Shown here: piece after piece, positions 41,001 to 51,020 of the stretch
Layout: each line of letters starts with the position of its first letter
Numbering within the stretch: the first letter of the stretch is position 1
Assembly (NCBI RefSeq): GCF_000801955.1
Contig: NZ_JSZO01000001.1
Span: 744,001-808,000 of the forward strand
Reading direction: 5' to 3'
Source of the DNA: Ralstonia sp. A12
GTDB lineage: Bacteria; Pseudomonadota; Gammaproteobacteria; Burkholderiales; Burkholderiaceae
Length of the DNA stretch: 64,000 bases
Program-made: the position numbers and the translations under genes
Notes under the pieces: generated by a model
Seen by the model: only the letters and a program-made list of their open reading frames with translations
Databases searched by the model: none
Told to the model about the DNA's origin: nothing

Positions 41001-42105
41001 ATGGAAGCAGAACGCCTCAATGCCATTCAGAACACGTTGGCCGACCTGAAGACGCGCGCCGACGACCTTCGGGGGTATCTTTGACTACGACGTCAAATCT
41101 GAACGTCTAGTTGAAGTCGATAAAGAACTCGAGAACCCCGAGGTCTGGAACGACCCCAAACGCGCCCAGGAGCTGGGCCGCGAGAAAAAGTCGCTTGAAA
41201 CCGTCGTGCTGGCACTGACCAAGCTCGACGAAGACCTCACCGGCGGTGCAGAGCTGTTCGAACTCGCCCGCGAAGAGGGTGACGACGACACCATCGAGGC
41301 CATCGAAGCCGACGCCGCCAGCATGCGCGCCATTGTCGAAGACATGGAATTCCGCCGCATGTTCTCCGGCCCGATGGACGCCGCCAACTGCTTCCTCGAC
41401 ATCCAGGCCGGTGCCGGCGGTACCGAGGCGTGCGACTGGGCATCGATGCTGCTGCGCCAGTACCTGAAGTACTGCGAGCGTAAGGGCTTCAAGACCGAAG
41501 TGCTGGAAGAGTCCGAAGGCGACGTCGCCGGCATCAAGAGTGCGTCGATCAAGATCGAAGGCGAATACGCCTTTGGTTTCCTGCGCACCGAAACCGGCGT
41601 GCACCGCCTGGTGCGCAAGTCGCCGTTCGACTCGGCGGGTGGCCGCCACACGTCGTTCACGTCGATCTTCGTGTACCCGGAAGTGGACGATTCGATCGAG
41701 ATCGAGGTCAACCCGGCGGACCTGCGTGTCGATACGTACCGCGCTTCCGGCGCGGGCGGCCAGCACATCAACAAGACCGATTCGGCCGTGCGGATCACGC
41801 ACATCCCGACCGGCATCGTCGTGCAGTGCCAGAACGACCGTTCGCAGCACCGCAACCGCGCTGAGGCGATGACGATGCTGAAGTCGCGCCTGTACGAGCA
41901 CGAGCTGCGCAAGCGCCAGGCCGAAGCCGACAAGGCGGAAGCCGCCAAGACTGACGTGGGCTGGGGCCACCAGATCCGTTCCTACGTGTTGGACCAGAGC
42001 CGCATCAAGGATCTGCGCACCAACGTGGAAATCTCCAACACGCAGAAGGTGCTGGACGGCGATCTTGATCCCTTCATTCAGGCCAGCCTGAAGCAAGGCG
42101 TCTAA
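41001..42105 (+). CDS. prfB: Peptide chain release factor 2, with programmed +1 frameshift
   Basis: RF2 releases peptides at UGA and UAA. The reading frame opens with ATG at 41001 and meets an in-frame TGA at 41082-41084 after 27 codons. The slip site is CTT TGA C preceded by GGGGG (41071-41075), the standard autoregulatory +1 site; translation then continues at GAC 41083 to 42105, giving 367 residues. The stop-codon reader SPF and the catalytic GGQ (GAGGQHIN) are both present. It is therefore an intact gene, not a pseudogene. Confidence 0.97.
41071..41085 (+). promoter_or_regulatory. RF2 programmed +1 frameshift site
   Basis: GGGGG acts as the internal Shine-Dalgarno, followed by TAT CTT TGA C. 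Low RF2 levels slow reading of the TGA, so the ribosome slips by one base from CTT to TTT and reads GAC. This is a feedback control on RF2 synthesis. Confidence 0.95.
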
Positions 42106-42124
42106 CCGAGTCTGAACGACTGCC

Positions 42125-42868
42125 ATGTCCGACACGTCTTTGTTCATCCTGACCGGTGCCTCGCGCGGCCTGGGCGCCGCACTGGCCCAGGCACTGATGC
42201 AGCCCGGCCATCGCCTGATCTGCGTGGCGCGCGGCGATAACGCCGAGCTACGCGCGCAGGCGGCTGCCGCTGGCGTGACGCTCGACTGGGACCAGGTCGA
42301 CCTGTCCGACGCATACGCCGCCGAGGCCTGGATGACCAAGACGCTGGCCGCCCTGCCCGCCCACGCCAACGTGACGCTGGTGATCAACGCCGGCGCGGTC
42401 GAGCCGATCGGCACCATCGACACGCTGCGCGCCGACACGCTGCTGCCGCACCTGCAATTGAACCTGGCGGGCCCCATCGCACTAACCGCTGCCATGCTGC
42501 GCGGCACCGCCGCGTGGAACGCACAGCGCCGCGTGCTGGCGATCTCGTCAGGCGCCGCGCGCCGGCCGATCGCCGGCTGGGCTGCGTATTGCACTGGCAA
42601 GGCTGGGCTCGACATGTTCGTGCGCGCTCTCAACGCTGATGGCGACGCCAGCGTGCGCGCCGTGGCGCTGGCCCCGGGCGTGATCGACACCGACATGCAA
42701 CGCACCATCCGTGGCGCCGACTTTGCCGGCGTGCAGCGCTTCCGCGATCTGCACGCGCATGGCGAACTGGTCTCGCCGCAAGACGCCGCCGCGCGCATCG
42801 CCGCCTACCTCGCCCGCCCCGACTTTGGCGCGACCGAGATTGACGATCTGCGCAATTACGCCGCTTGA
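42125..42868 (+). CDS. SDR family oxidoreductase
   Basis: A 247-residue short-chain dehydrogenase with the nucleotide motif TGASRGLG (10-17), NAGA, the serine in ISSGAA and the catalytic YCTGK. It resembles sepiapterin-reductase-like or benzil-reductase-like SDRs of the family; the substrate is unknown. It is read between prfB (19 bp) and lysS (44 bp), and the spacing suggests one operon. Confidence 0.88.
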   Translation: MSDTSLFILTGASRGLGAALAQALMQPGHRLICVARGDNAELRAQAAAAGVTLDWDQVDLSDAYAAEAWMTKTLAALPAHANVTLVINAGAVEPIGTIDTLRADTLLPHLQLNLAGPIALTAAMLRGTAAWNAQRRVLAISSGAARRPIAGWAAYCTGKAGLDMFVRALNADGDASVRAVALAPGVIDTDMQRTIRGADFAGVQRFRDLHAHGELVSPQDAAARIAAYLARPDFGATEIDDLRNYAA

Positions 42869-42912
42869 TCCTCACCCTCAGCGCCTGACACGACTCTCCT
42901 CTCATCACCACC

Positions 42913-44451
42913 ATGACCGAACAGAACAACCCGGCCGAATCGAACGCCGTCGTGCCCGCGCAGGATGACAACAAGATCATCGCCGAGCGCCGCGAGAAGC
43001 TGGCAGAGATCCGCCAGCAAGGCGTGGCCTTCCCGAACGATTTCCGCCCGACGCACCACGCCGGCGATCTGCAAGCCAAGTACCGTGAGCTTGAGCAGAC
43101 CGCACTGGAAGCCGAGCCGGTGCAAGTGGCGATTGCCGGCCGCATGATGCTCAAGCGCGTGATGGGCAAGGCCAGCTTTGCCACCGTGCAAGACAGCACC
43201 GACCGCATCCAGTTCTACATCAGCCGCGACGCGGTAGGCGAAGACGTCTACGCCAGCTTCAAGAAGTGGGATCTGGGTGACATCGTCGCCGCCCGCGGCA
43301 CGCTGATGAAGACCAAGACCGGCGAGCTGTCCGTCGCCGTGACGGAGCTGCGCCTGCTCTCCAAGAGCCTGCGCCCGCTGCCAGGCGACTTCTATGGTTT
43401 GGCCGACCAGGAAGTGAAGTACCGCCAGCGCTACGTCGACCTGATCGTCTCGAAGGAAACGCGCGACACCTTCCGTGCCCGCACCAAGGCCATGGCCTCG
43501 CTGCGCAACTTCATGGCCGGCAACGGTTTCATGGAAGTGGAAACGCCGATGCTGCACCCGATTCCGGGCGGCGCGGCGGCCAAGCCGTTCATCACGCACC
43601 ACAACGCGCTGGACATGCAGATGTTCCTGCGCATCGCGCCGGAGCTGTACCTCAAGCGCCTGATCGTTGGCGGCTTTGATCGCGTGTTCGAAATCAACCG
43701 CAACTTCCGTAACGAAGGGGTGAGCCCGCGCCACAACCCCGAGTTCACGATGATGGAGTTCTACGCGGCCTACACGGACTACCGCTGGCTGATGGACTTC
43801 ACCGAGAACCTGATTCGCCAAGCCGCGATCGACGCTTCGGGCACCGCGACCCTCACCTACGGCGGCCGCGAGCTGGATCTGGCCAAGCCGTTCCACCGCC
43901 TGACGATTTGCCAAGCGATCCAGAAGTACGCGCCGCACTACACCGACGCGCAACTGGCTGATGTCGACTTCCTGCGCGCCGAGCTGAAGAAGTTCAAGAT
44001 CGACACCAACGCGCCGCAATTCCTGAACGCCGGCGTGGGCACACTGCAACTGGTGCTGTTTGAAGAGACGGCCGAGTCGCAACTGTGGGAGCCGACCTTC
44101 ATCATCGACTACCCGGTCGAAGTGTCGCCGCTGGCACGCGCCTCCGATACGCAACCGGGCATCACCGAGCGTTTCGAGCTGTTCATCACCGGCCGCGAAA
44201 TCGCCAACGGCTTCTCGGAGTTGAATGACGCGGAAGACCAGGCGGAACGCTTCCGCAAGCAGGTCGAACAGAAGGATGCCGGTGACGAAGAAGCCATGTT
44301 CTACGACGCTGACTACATCCGCGCCCTGGAATACGGCATGCCCCCGACGGGCGGCTGCGGCATCGGCATCGACCGCCTGGTGATGCTGCTGACCGACAGC
44401 CCGAACATCCGCGACGTGATCCTCTTCCCGCACCTGCGCCGCGAAGACTGA
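42913..44451 (+). CDS. lysS: Lysine--tRNA ligase
   Basis: Class II lysyl-tRNA synthetase, 512 residues. The N-terminal OB domain (about 70-150), motif 2 [16 protein letters not shown] and motif 3 [12 protein letters not shown] are present, along with the Lys-specific PTGGC segment. It follows the prfB-SDR pair, the common prfB-lysS linkage, and ends before a terminator. Confidence 0.98.
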   Translation: MTEQNNPAESNAVVPAQDDNKIIAERREKLAEIRQQGVAFPNDFRPTHHAGDLQAKYRELEQTALEAEPVQVAIAGRMMLKRVMGKASFATVQDSTDRIQFYISRDAVGEDVYASFKKWDLGDIVAARGTLMKTKTGELSVAVTELRLLSKSLRPLPGDFYGLADQEVKYRQRYVDLIVSKETRDTFRARTKAMASLRNFMAGNGFMEVETPMLHPIPGGAAAKPFITHHNALDMQMFLRIAPELYLKRLIVGGFDRVFEINRNFRNEGVSPRHNPEFTMMEFYAAYTDYRWLMDFTENLIRQAAIDASGTATLTYGGRELDLAKPFHRLTICQAIQKYAPHYTDAQLADVDFLRAELKKFKIDTNAPQFLNAGVGTLQLVLFEETAESQLWEPTFIIDYPVEVSPLARASDTQPGITERFELFITGREIANGFSELNDAEDQAERFRKQVEQKDAGDEEAMFYDADYIRALEYGMPPTGGCGIGIDRLVMLLTDSPNIRDVILFPHLRRED

Positions 44452-44476
44452 TCGTCCGGAACATTGGCCTGAAAAG

Positions 44477-44500
44477 AACGCCCCTCCGGGGGCGTTTTTC
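44477..44500 (+). terminator. Rho-independent terminator of lysS
   Basis: AACGCCCC (44477-44484) and GGGGCGTT (44489-44496) with a TCCG loop and a following T-run, 25 bp after the lysS stop. Confidence 0.88.
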
Positions 44501-44560
44501 ATTGCACGCGCGAGCGCAGTTCACGCGCCCACCCCGCTATTTGTAACATCCCCCTGACTT

Positions 44561-44566
44561 TACAAT
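44561..44566 (+). promoter_or_regulatory. Possible -10 element for the glycine-zipper gene
   Basis: TACAAT about 155 bp before the ATG. A TTGTAA lies 14 bp upstream, too close for a standard -35. Weak. Confidence 0.3.
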
Positions 44567-44718
44567 GTGTATCAAAGCGCGCCAAGCACATGATTTTTAA
44601 AGAGAAAATCGAGCTACAGATGCTTACAAATTAAAACGGCATCCGTTTGGGCGATGAACCACACTGTGATCATCGCAGGGCCAAAACGATCACTAACGAT
44701 CACGGCCGCAGGAGAACG

Positions 44719-45474
44719 ATGATGAACAACAACATCCAACCGAACCAAGGTCAACCCTACGGCGGCACGTCGCCGGGCCAAGTGACCCCGACCCCGAATT
44801 CGCGCCGCATGCATCCGCTGATGGCCACGGCCGCTGTTGCCGTGATCATCGCCAGCCTGACGGCGGTGGCCGCCATTACCGGCGTGCTGCCGATCTCGAA
44901 GGCTACGCAGGGCAGCACCGATCCGAACGTCGCAGCGCAATCGGCAACGGCAGCGCCAGGCGCTTCCGCTCCGATGGCACTGGCCGCTCCGGGCCAGACG
45001 ACGCAGCCCAACCAAGCCGCACCGTATCCGGCACAGAACATGGCGCCGCAGCCTTCGCCGGCACGCCAACCGGCCTATGCAGAGCGAGCACCGTCAACTA
45101 GCCCGAGCTATGCACAAACGCAGCAGCCGCGCCCGACAGCCAGCCCGTACGCTGGCCGTGTGACGTCGATCACCCCGATCACCACGCAAGGCAAGGAAAC
45201 CGGCCTCGGCATGATTGGCGGTGCAGTCGTGGGCGGCTTGCTGGGTAACCAGATCGGCCGCGGCAACGGCCGCACGCTCGCCACGGTGGGCGGCGCGGTG
45301 GCGGGCGGCTACGGGGGCCACGTGGCGGAAAACTACTACAGCCGTGACACCCAGTACCGCGTGAACGTGCGCATGGACAACGGCACGAACCGCAGCTTCA
45401 CCTACAAGGCAGCACCGGGCTTCCAAGCTGGTGAGCGCGTGCATATCGAGAACGGCACGCTGGTGGCTGGCTGA
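44719..45474 (+). CDS. Glycine zipper 2TM domain protein
   Basis: A 251-residue protein with a short N-terminal polar tail (NNNIQPNQGQPYGG), one membrane helix (LMATAAVAVIIASLTAVAAITGVL, about 35-58), a Pro/Ala/Gln-rich linker, and a C-terminal glycine zipper (MIGGAVVGGLLGNQIGRGNG and TVGGAVAGGYGGHV) followed by a small beta domain ending HIENGTLVAG. This is the 2TM glycine zipper/SlyB-like family of outer-envelope proteins. The first of two adjacent ATGs has GGAG 5 bp upstream. Function is unknown. Confidence 0.85.
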   Translation: MMNNNIQPNQGQPYGGTSPGQVTPTPNSRRMHPLMATAAVAVIIASLTAVAAITGVLPISKATQGSTDPNVAAQSATAAPGASAPMALAAPGQTTQPNQAAPYPAQNMAPQPSPARQPAYAERAPSTSPSYAQTQQPRPTASPYAGRVTSITPITTQGKETGLGMIGGAVVGGLLGNQIGRGNGRTLATVGGAVAGGYGGHVAENYYSRDTQYRVNVRMDNGTNRSFTYKAAPGFQAGERVHIENGTLVAG

Positions 45475-45498
45475 CTCGCAGTCGCTCACGCGCCAAAA

Positions 45499-45526
45499 GA
45501 AAAACCGGCCTTCAGGCCGGTTTTTT
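45499..45526. terminator. Bidirectional terminator between the glycine-zipper gene and iscX
   Basis: AAAACCGGCC and GGCCGGTTTT around a TTCA loop, with T-runs on both strands. It ends both the glycine-zipper gene and the isc operon. Confidence 0.9.
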
Positions 45527-45552
45527 CATGCGTGTGCGTTTGCGCTGCACGC

Positions 45553-45747
45553 TTATTCCGCTTCGTCGATCCACGCCTGCTGGATCGCTTCAAGGAATTT
45601 TTCGCCGCCGCGTTTGTGGTCGTCGTCAAAGCCATCCAGTTCGACGACCTTGTTGTGCAGGTCGACGAAGCTCAGGCGCGTCGGATCGACGTCCGGGTAC
45701 TTGTCGTACAGCGCTTCCGCGATCTGCTGGATGTCATTCCATTTCAT
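45553..45747 (-). CDS. iscX: Fe-S cluster assembly protein IscX
   Basis: A 64-residue acidic protein with the family pattern MKWNDIQQIAEALYDKYPDVDP and the C-terminal EAIQQAWIDEAE. IscX binds IscS and may act as an iron adaptor in isc-dependent cluster assembly. It is the last gene of the isc operon, 34 bp after fdx. Confidence 0.95.
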   Translation of the reverse strand: MKWNDIQQIAEALYDKYPDVDPTRLSFVDLHNKVVELDGFDDDHKRGGEKFLEAIQQAWIDEAE

Positions 45748-45781
45748 GTTGAGGCTCCCGTTCCACCACCGGCCGCGCGGC

Positions 45782-46120
45782 TCAGTGGTTTTCCTTGGCG
45801 TGGTTGATGGTGTACTTCGGGATCTCGACCGTCAGGTCCGTATCCGCCACCTTGGCTTGGCACGACAGGCGCGAGTTCGGCTCCAGGCCCCAGGCCTTGT
45901 CGAGTAGGTCTTCTTCCTTCTCAGTCGCCTCATCCAGCGAGTTGAAACCCTCGCGCACGATCACGTGGCAGGTCGTGCAGGCACACGATTTCTCGCAGGC
46001 GTGCTCGATCTCGATGTCTGCACCCAGCAGCGCATCGCAGATGGTCGTGCCGGTCTTGGCTTCGATCACGGCCCCTTCCGGGCAGTACTCGACGTGAGGA
46101 AGGATGACGATTTGTGGCAT
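45782..46120 (-). CDS. fdx: 2Fe-2S ferredoxin, isc type
   Basis: A 112-residue adrenodoxin-type ferredoxin that feeds electrons to cluster assembly. The cluster cysteines are Cys42, Cys48, Cys51 and Cys87 (ACEKSCACTTC and LSCQAK). It lies 53 bp after hscA. Confidence 0.97.
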   Translation of the reverse strand: MPQIVILPHVEYCPEGAVIEAKTGTTICDALLGADIEIEHACEKSCACTTCHVIVREGFNSLDEATEKEEDLLDKAWGLEPNSRLSCQAKVADTDLTVEIPKYTINHAKENH

Positions 46121-46173
46121 GAAAAAACTCGTTCAATAAAAGGTTGGGAACACGGCCGCCGATCGTGAATCGG

Positions 46174-48039
46174 TCAGCCAAGCTCCTCGATACGTTTGCC
46201 GGCCAGCGCCTTGCGAATGCCGCGGTCCATGCGGCGTGCAGCAAATTCGTCGGTGCCGTGCGAGAGCGCATCCACAGCGTCCTTGATGGCGCGGTGGTCT
46301 TCGCCCTCGATGGTGGTGCGCAGCGCAGCGATTTCGGCATCGATGGCGGCACGCTCTTCGGGCGACAGCAGATCGCCATCAGCCGCCAGCGCCTGCGTCA
46401 GCGCTTCGAGCAGGCGTTCGCCTTCGACACGCTCTTCCGCCAGTGCGCGGCGTCGCATGTCGTCCTCGGCAGATTGGAAACCTTCTTGCAGCATGCGTGC
46501 GATGTCGTTATCACCCAGGCCGTACGAAGGCTTGACGGCAATCGATGCTTCCACGCCCGACACCGTTTCGCGTGCGGCCACCGACAGCAGGCCATCCGCA
46601 TCCACCTGATACGTCACGCGGATACGTGCGGCGCCCGCCACCATCGGCGGAATGCCGCGCAGTTCGAAGCGCGCCAGCGAGCGGCAGTCGCTCGCCAGTT
46701 CGCGCTCGCCCTGCAGCACGTGGATCGCCATGGCGGTCTGGCCATCCTTGAAGGTGGTGAACTCCTGCGCGCGCGCCACGGGAATCGTGCTGTTGCGCGG
46801 GATGATCTTCTCGACCAGGCCGCCCATCGTCTCGACGCCCAGCGACAGCGGAATCACGTCGAGCAGCAGCCAGTCTTCGCCCGGTGCGCGGTTACCGGCC
46901 AACAAGTTGGCCTGCATGGCCGCGCCGATGGCGACCACTTGGTCCGGGTCCAGATTCGTGAGCGGCGTACGGCCAAACAGTTGGCCGACCGCGCGTCGGA
47001 TGATCGGCATGCGTGTCGCGCCGCCCACCAGCACCACGCCTTTCACCTCTTCCACGGTGACCCCCGCATCGCGCAGTGCGCGGCGCACGGGCGACAGCGT
47101 CTTCTGCACGAGATTGGCGGTCAGCTCGGCAAAGGTCTCGGTGGTCAGCACGAGGTGCACGGTCTCGCCGGTGGAAAGCACGGCGTCAACCTCGGTGCTA
47201 TCGGCAGTGGAGAGCCATTCCTTGGCGGCACGCGCCTTGTTCAGCAGCAGGCGCGTGTCTTCGGCCGACAGCGGCTGCAGACCAGCCTGCTCGACGATCC
47301 AGCACACGATGCGCTGGTCGAAATCATCGCCGCCCAGCGCGGAATCGCCACCCGTCGACATCACCTCGAACACGCCCTTGGTGAGTTTGAGCACGGAGAT
47401 GTCGAACGTGCCGCCACCCAGGTCGTAGACCGCGTAGATGCCCTCGGCTGCGTTGTCGAGGCCATAGGCAATGGCAGCAGCGGTCGGCTCATTCAGCAGG
47501 CGCAGCACGTTCAAGCCAGCCAGCTTGGCCGCGTCCTTCGTAGCTTGGCGCTGCGCATCGTCAAAGTACGCCGGCACGGTGATCACGGCGCCGACGAGAT
47601 CATCGCCCAGCGTGTCTTCCGCGCGCTGGCGCAGCGTGGCGAGAATCTCCGCCGACACCTCCACCGGGCTCTTCACGCCGGCCACGGTCTTGAGCTGCAC
47701 CATGCCGGGCGCGTCGACAAAGTCGTACGGCGTGTTCTCGATGTGAACGACGTCCTTCAGGCCGCGGCCCATGAAGCGCTTAACCGAAATGATGGTGTTC
47801 TTCGGGTCACGCACGGCTTCGGCCTGGGCCTTGTAGCCGATATGCGCGCCGCCCGTCGGCAGATAGCGCACCACGGAGGGCAGCAGCGGGCGGCCCTGAT
47901 CATCGGGCAACACTTCCGGCACGCTACTGCGTACGGACGCTACCAGCGAGTTGGTCGTGCCCAGGTCGATGCCCACCGCCAGACGGCGCTGGTGCGGTGC
48001 GGGCGATTCGCCGGGTTCGGAAATCTGCAGTAAAGCCAT
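46174..48039 (-). CDS. hscA: Fe-S protein assembly chaperone HscA
   Basis: An Hsp70 that releases clusters from IscU. The 621-residue protein has IDLGTTNS (24-31), the ATPase domain to about 390, the linker and the substrate domain that recognises LPPVK of IscU. The ATG at 48039 gives the family start; the frame upstream to 48171 overlaps the hscB tail and the gap. It lies 79 bp after hscB. Confidence 0.97.
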   Translation of the reverse strand: MALLQISEPGESPAPHQRRLAVGIDLGTTNSLVASVRSSVPEVLPDDQGRPLLPSVVRYLPTGGAHIGYKAQAEAVRDPKNTIISVKRFMGRGLKDVVHIENTPYDFVDAPGMVQLKTVAGVKSPVEVSAEILATLRQRAEDTLGDDLVGAVITVPAYFDDAQRQATKDAAKLAGLNVLRLLNEPTAAAIAYGLDNAAEGIYAVYDLGGGTFDISVLKLTKGVFEVMSTGGDSALGGDDFDQRIVCWIVEQAGLQPLSAEDTRLLLNKARAAKEWLSTADSTEVDAVLSTGETVHLVLTTETFAELTANLVQKTLSPVRRALRDAGVTVEEVKGVVLVGGATRMPIIRRAVGQLFGRTPLTNLDPDQVVAIGAAMQANLLAGNRAPGEDWLLLDVIPLSLGVETMGGLVEKIIPRNSTIPVARAQEFTTFKDGQTAMAIHVLQGERELASDCRSLARFELRGIPPMVAGAARIRVTYQVDADGLLSVAARETVSGVEASIAVKPSYGLGDNDIARMLQEGFQSAEDDMRRRALAEERVEGERLLEALTQALAADGDLLSPEERAAIDAEIAALRTTIEGEDHRAIKDAVDALSHGTDEFAARRMDRGIRKALAGKRIEELG

Positions 48040-48118
48040 GGGATGTCTCGATTGCGCGGGTGCGGTTGCCAATGCAGCAGGCTGTGCCCAACCCAATATT
48101 GTCGCAAAGTCTCGTGTT

Positions 48119-48646
48119 CTAGTCGTCCAGCCGGTCGATTGCCTCGGCAGTGTCGCGCTCGATCTTTTCAATGAACATCAGCTGGCGAACCGCATCTGCG
48201 GCTGCGGCGCTGTTGCCGTCACCGTTGAGCAGCCCCGCCAGCGCAGCGTAGCGCGTGCGCTTTTCCTTGCGCAGCATGCCGAGCAGCGAGTCCAGCGCAT
48301 CGACGTCGCGCTCGGCCTTGGCATCGCCCAGCGACTCGCGCCACTCCATCTGCTGCATCAGGAACGCGGGCGGCATGGCCGTATTGTTCTCGGCCTGCAC
48401 ATCAATGCCGCGCAAATGCAGCAGATACGTGGCGCGCTTGAGCGGATCGCGCAGTGTCTGATACGCCTCGTTGGCGCGCGTGGCCCATTGCATGGCGACA
48501 CGGCGCTCGGCGTCACCCGCATGGGCGTAGCGATCCGGGTGCGCCTGCGATTGCACGGTGCGGTACGCGGCGTTCAGCGTGTCGTCGTCGACCTCGAAGT
48601 GTTCGGGCAGACCGAAGAGGGAGAAATGCGTATCGCTGGAGTTCAT
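48119..48646 (-). CDS. hscB: Fe-S protein assembly co-chaperone HscB
   Basis: A 175-residue J-protein that brings IscU to HscA. The HPD motif is at 36-38 and the C-terminal helical domain (about 95-175) binds IscU. It follows the DUF3565 gene by 35 bp. Confidence 0.96.
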   Translation of the reverse strand: MNSSDTHFSLFGLPEHFEVDDDTLNAAYRTVQSQAHPDRYAHAGDAERRVAMQWATRANEAYQTLRDPLKRATYLLHLRGIDVQAENNTAMPPAFLMQQMEWRESLGDAKAERDVDALDSLLGMLRKEKRTRYAALAGLLNGDGNSAAAADAVRQLMFIEKIERDTAEAIDRLDD

Positions 48647-48681
48647 GAATAAAAAAAGCGGCTATGCCGCCTTTGTGTTGC

Positions 48682-48882
48682 TTATTCGACCGGTTCGCCC
48701 CGATCGCACTTCAGGCACTCCACCACCACGCCGATCTTGCTGGCGCGCCCGGCTTCGGTTTCGGTCCAGGGCCGTTGTTGCCAGGGCGGATCATGGCGCA
48801 TGTGCTGGCCGTGTCCGCAAGCGAGACGGGCGACCCAGTGGCCTTCCTCGTCCCGCTCGAAACCGACAATCGCTTGCTTCAA
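48682..48882 (-). CDS. DUF3565 zinc-ribbon-like protein in the isc operon
   Basis: A 66-residue protein between iscA and hscB. It contains ACGHGQHMRHDPPW and ECLKCDRGEP, so three cysteines with two nearby histidines could bind a metal. No function is known. The only in-frame start upstream of the conserved part is a TTG at 48882, just after GGGAAG; an ATG (MRHDPPW) would cut the domain. Betaproteobacteria carry it at this place, which suggests a link to Fe-S assembly or to iron sensing; this is inference. Confidence 0.75.
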   Translation of the reverse strand: MKQAIVGFERDEEGHWVARLACGHGQHMRHDPPWQQRPWTETEAGRASKIGVVVECLKCDRGEPVE

Positions 48883-48892
48883 ATCTTCCCGC

Positions 48893-49213
48893 TCAGACGC
48901 GGAACGACTCGCCGCAACCGCACTCGTCCTTCACGTTCGGGTTGTTGAAACGGAAGCCTTCGTTCAACCCTTCGCGTGCAAAGTCCAACTCGGTACCATC
49001 AATGTACGGCAGGCTTTTCGGATCGACGATCACCTTGATGCCGTTGGATTCGAACACCTGGTCTTCTGCGGCAATCTCGTCCGCGTATTCGAGCTTGTAA
49101 GCCAAGCCCGAGCAACCCGTGGTCTTCACGCCCAGGCGCAGGCCCACACCCTTGCCACGGCGGGTCAGGTAGCGGGAGACGTGCTGCGCGGCCTTGTCGG
49201 TCAGGGTGATCAT
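48893..49213 (-). CDS. iscA: Iron-sulfur cluster assembly protein IscA
   Basis: An A-type carrier of 106 residues with the three cluster cysteines, Cys34 (TTGCSG) and the C-terminal CGC pair Cys98 and Cys100. It lies 32 bp after iscU. Confidence 0.97.
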   Translation of the reverse strand: MITLTDKAAQHVSRYLTRRGKGVGLRLGVKTTGCSGLAYKLEYADEIAAEDQVFESNGIKVIVDPKSLPYIDGTELDFAREGLNEGFRFNNPNVKDECGCGESFRV

Positions 49214-49245
49214 GCTGCGTCCTTTCTATCGATCCGGCCCAACAC

Positions 49246-49647
49246 TCAAGCAGCCTTCTGCTCGGCAGTGCCGTGCTTTTCCTTGTAGTCGGCCACAGCC
49301 GCCTTGATGGCGTCTTCCGCCAGGATCGAGCAGTGAATCTTCACCGGCGGCAGGGCCAGTTCTTCAGCGATGGCCGTGTTGCGAATTTCCAGTGCTTGGT
49401 CCAGCGTCTTGCCCTTCACCCACTCCGTCACCAGCGACGACGAGGCGATGGCCGAGCCGCAGCCGTAGGTCTTGAACTTTGCGTCTTCAATCACGCCCTG
49501 CTCGTTGACCTTGATCTGCAGCTTCATCACGTCGCCGCAGGCCGGCGCGCCGACCATGCCGGTACCGACCGTGTCGTCGCCTTTCTCGAAGGAACCGACG
49601 TTGCGGGGGTTTTCGTAGTGGTCCAGAACTTGGTTGCTGTAAGACAT
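49246..49647 (-). CDS. iscU: Fe-S cluster scaffold IscU
   Basis: The scaffold on which clusters are assembled, 133 residues. It has Cys37, Asp39, Cys63 and Cys106 as ligands and the HscA recognition motif LPPVK (99-103). It starts 79 bp after the iscS stop. Confidence 0.98.
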   Translation of the reverse strand: MSYSNQVLDHYENPRNVGSFEKGDDTVGTGMVGAPACGDVMKLQIKVNEQGVIEDAKFKTYGCGSAIASSSLVTEWVKGKTLDQALEIRNTAIAEELALPPVKIHCSILAEDAIKAAVADYKEKHGTAEQKAA

Positions 49648-49726
49648 TTCACACCTCTTTCAATCGTTGGCTGGCGCCTACTGATACCAGTACCGCCGTT
49701 TATCCGTTGTCCGTCAAACGCCGCGC

Positions 49727-50944
49727 TTAGTGCGCCGCCCATTGAATGCTGTTCAGATCCACGCCGTCCTTGTACATCTCCCACAGCGGAGACAGGTCGC
49801 GCAGCTTGCCGATCTTGCCCTTGAGCAGTTCGACCACGTAGTCGACTTCTTCTTCCGTCGTGAAGCGGCCGACCGTGAAGCGGATCGAGCTGTGCGCCAG
49901 TTCGTCGTTGCGGCCCAAGGCGCGCAGCACGTACGACGGCTCCAGCGATGCCGATGTGCAAGCCGAGCCCGACGACACGGCAACGTCCTTGATCGCCATG
50001 ATCAGCGACTCACCTTCCACAAAGTTGAAGCTGATGTTCAGGTTGTGCGGCACACGGGCTTCCATGTCGCCGTTCACGTACACCTCTTCCATCGTGTTCA
50101 GGCCGCGGTACAGGCGGTCACGCAGCATACGGATGCGCTCGTTCTCGGTGGCCATCTCTTCCTGAGCGATGCGGAAGGCTTCGCCCATGCCAACGATCTG
50201 ATGCGTGGCCAGCGTACCTGAGCGCATGCCGCGCTCGTGACCACCGCCGTGCATCTGCGCTTCGATGCGGATACGCGGCTTGCGGCGCACGTACAGCGCA
50301 CCGATGCCCTTCGGGCCATACGTCTTGTGTGCCGAGAACGACATCAGGTCGACCTTCAGCTTCTGCAGGTCAATCACCACCTTGCCCGTGGCCTGTGCGG
50401 CATCGACGTGGAAGATCACGCCCTTCTCGCGGCAGATCTCGCCGAGTTGTTCGATGTCCTGAATGACGCCGATCTCGTTGTTGACCATCATCACCGAGGC
50501 GAGGATGGTGTCCGGGCGAATGGCTTGCTTGAAGACTTCGATATCGATCAGGCCGTTGTCCTGCACGTCCAGATACGTCACTTCAAAGCCCTGGCGCTCC
50601 AACTCACGCGTCGTGTCCAGCACAGCCTTGTGCTCGGTCTTGACGGTGATGATGTGCTTGCCCTTGCTGCTGTAGAAGTTGGCCGCGCCCTTGATCGCCA
50701 GGTTGTCGGACTCGGTGGCACCCGACGTCCACACGATTTCGCGCGGATCAGCGTTCACCAGCGCGGCAACTTGCTCGCGCGCGGTCTCGACAGCCTTTTC
50801 AGCTTCCCAGCCAAACGGGTGGCTGCGCGAGGCCGGATTACCGAAGCTCTCACGCAGGTACGGGATCATCTTGTCGACCACGCGCGGGTCCACCGGCGTC
50901 GTCGCGGAATAGTCCATGTAGATGGGAAGATGCGGGGTGCTCAT
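49727..50944 (-). CDS. iscS: Cysteine desulfurase IscS
   Basis: A pyridoxal-phosphate enzyme that moves sulfur from cysteine to IscU. The 405-residue protein has the Schiff-base Lys207 (SAHKTYGP) and the active-site Cys329 (SSGSACTSA). The ATG at 50944 gives the standard [17 protein letters not shown] start; the frame upstream to 51160 overlaps iscR's end. It follows iscR by 76 bp. Confidence 0.98.
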   Translation of the reverse strand: MSTPHLPIYMDYSATTPVDPRVVDKMIPYLRESFGNPASRSHPFGWEAEKAVETAREQVAALVNADPREIVWTSGATESDNLAIKGAANFYSSKGKHIITVKTEHKAVLDTTRELERQGFEVTYLDVQDNGLIDIEVFKQAIRPDTILASVMMVNNEIGVIQDIEQLGEICREKGVIFHVDAAQATGKVVIDLQKLKVDLMSFSAHKTYGPKGIGALYVRRKPRIRIEAQMHGGGHERGMRSGTLATHQIVGMGEAFRIAQEEMATENERIRMLRDRLYRGLNTMEEVYVNGDMEARVPHNLNISFNFVEGESLIMAIKDVAVSSGSACTSASLEPSYVLRALGRNDELAHSSIRFTVGRFTTEEEVDYVVELLKGKIGKLRDLSPLWEMYKDGVDLNSIQWAAH

Positions 50945-51020
50945 ATCTTGTCTGCCTTGTGTGGGGGGCGATGTTCTATGTGTGGGACTGGCTCGGTGGC
51001 CGGACCTCACGCTGGCGCAA

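Noticed and set aside
41082-41084. In-frame TGA in prfB as evidence of a pseudogene
   Set aside because: It is the programmed RF2 frameshift site with its internal Shine-Dalgarno.
46144-48033. A 629-codon open frame opposite hscA
   Set aside because: Shadow of a conserved Hsp70 gene in GC-rich DNA.
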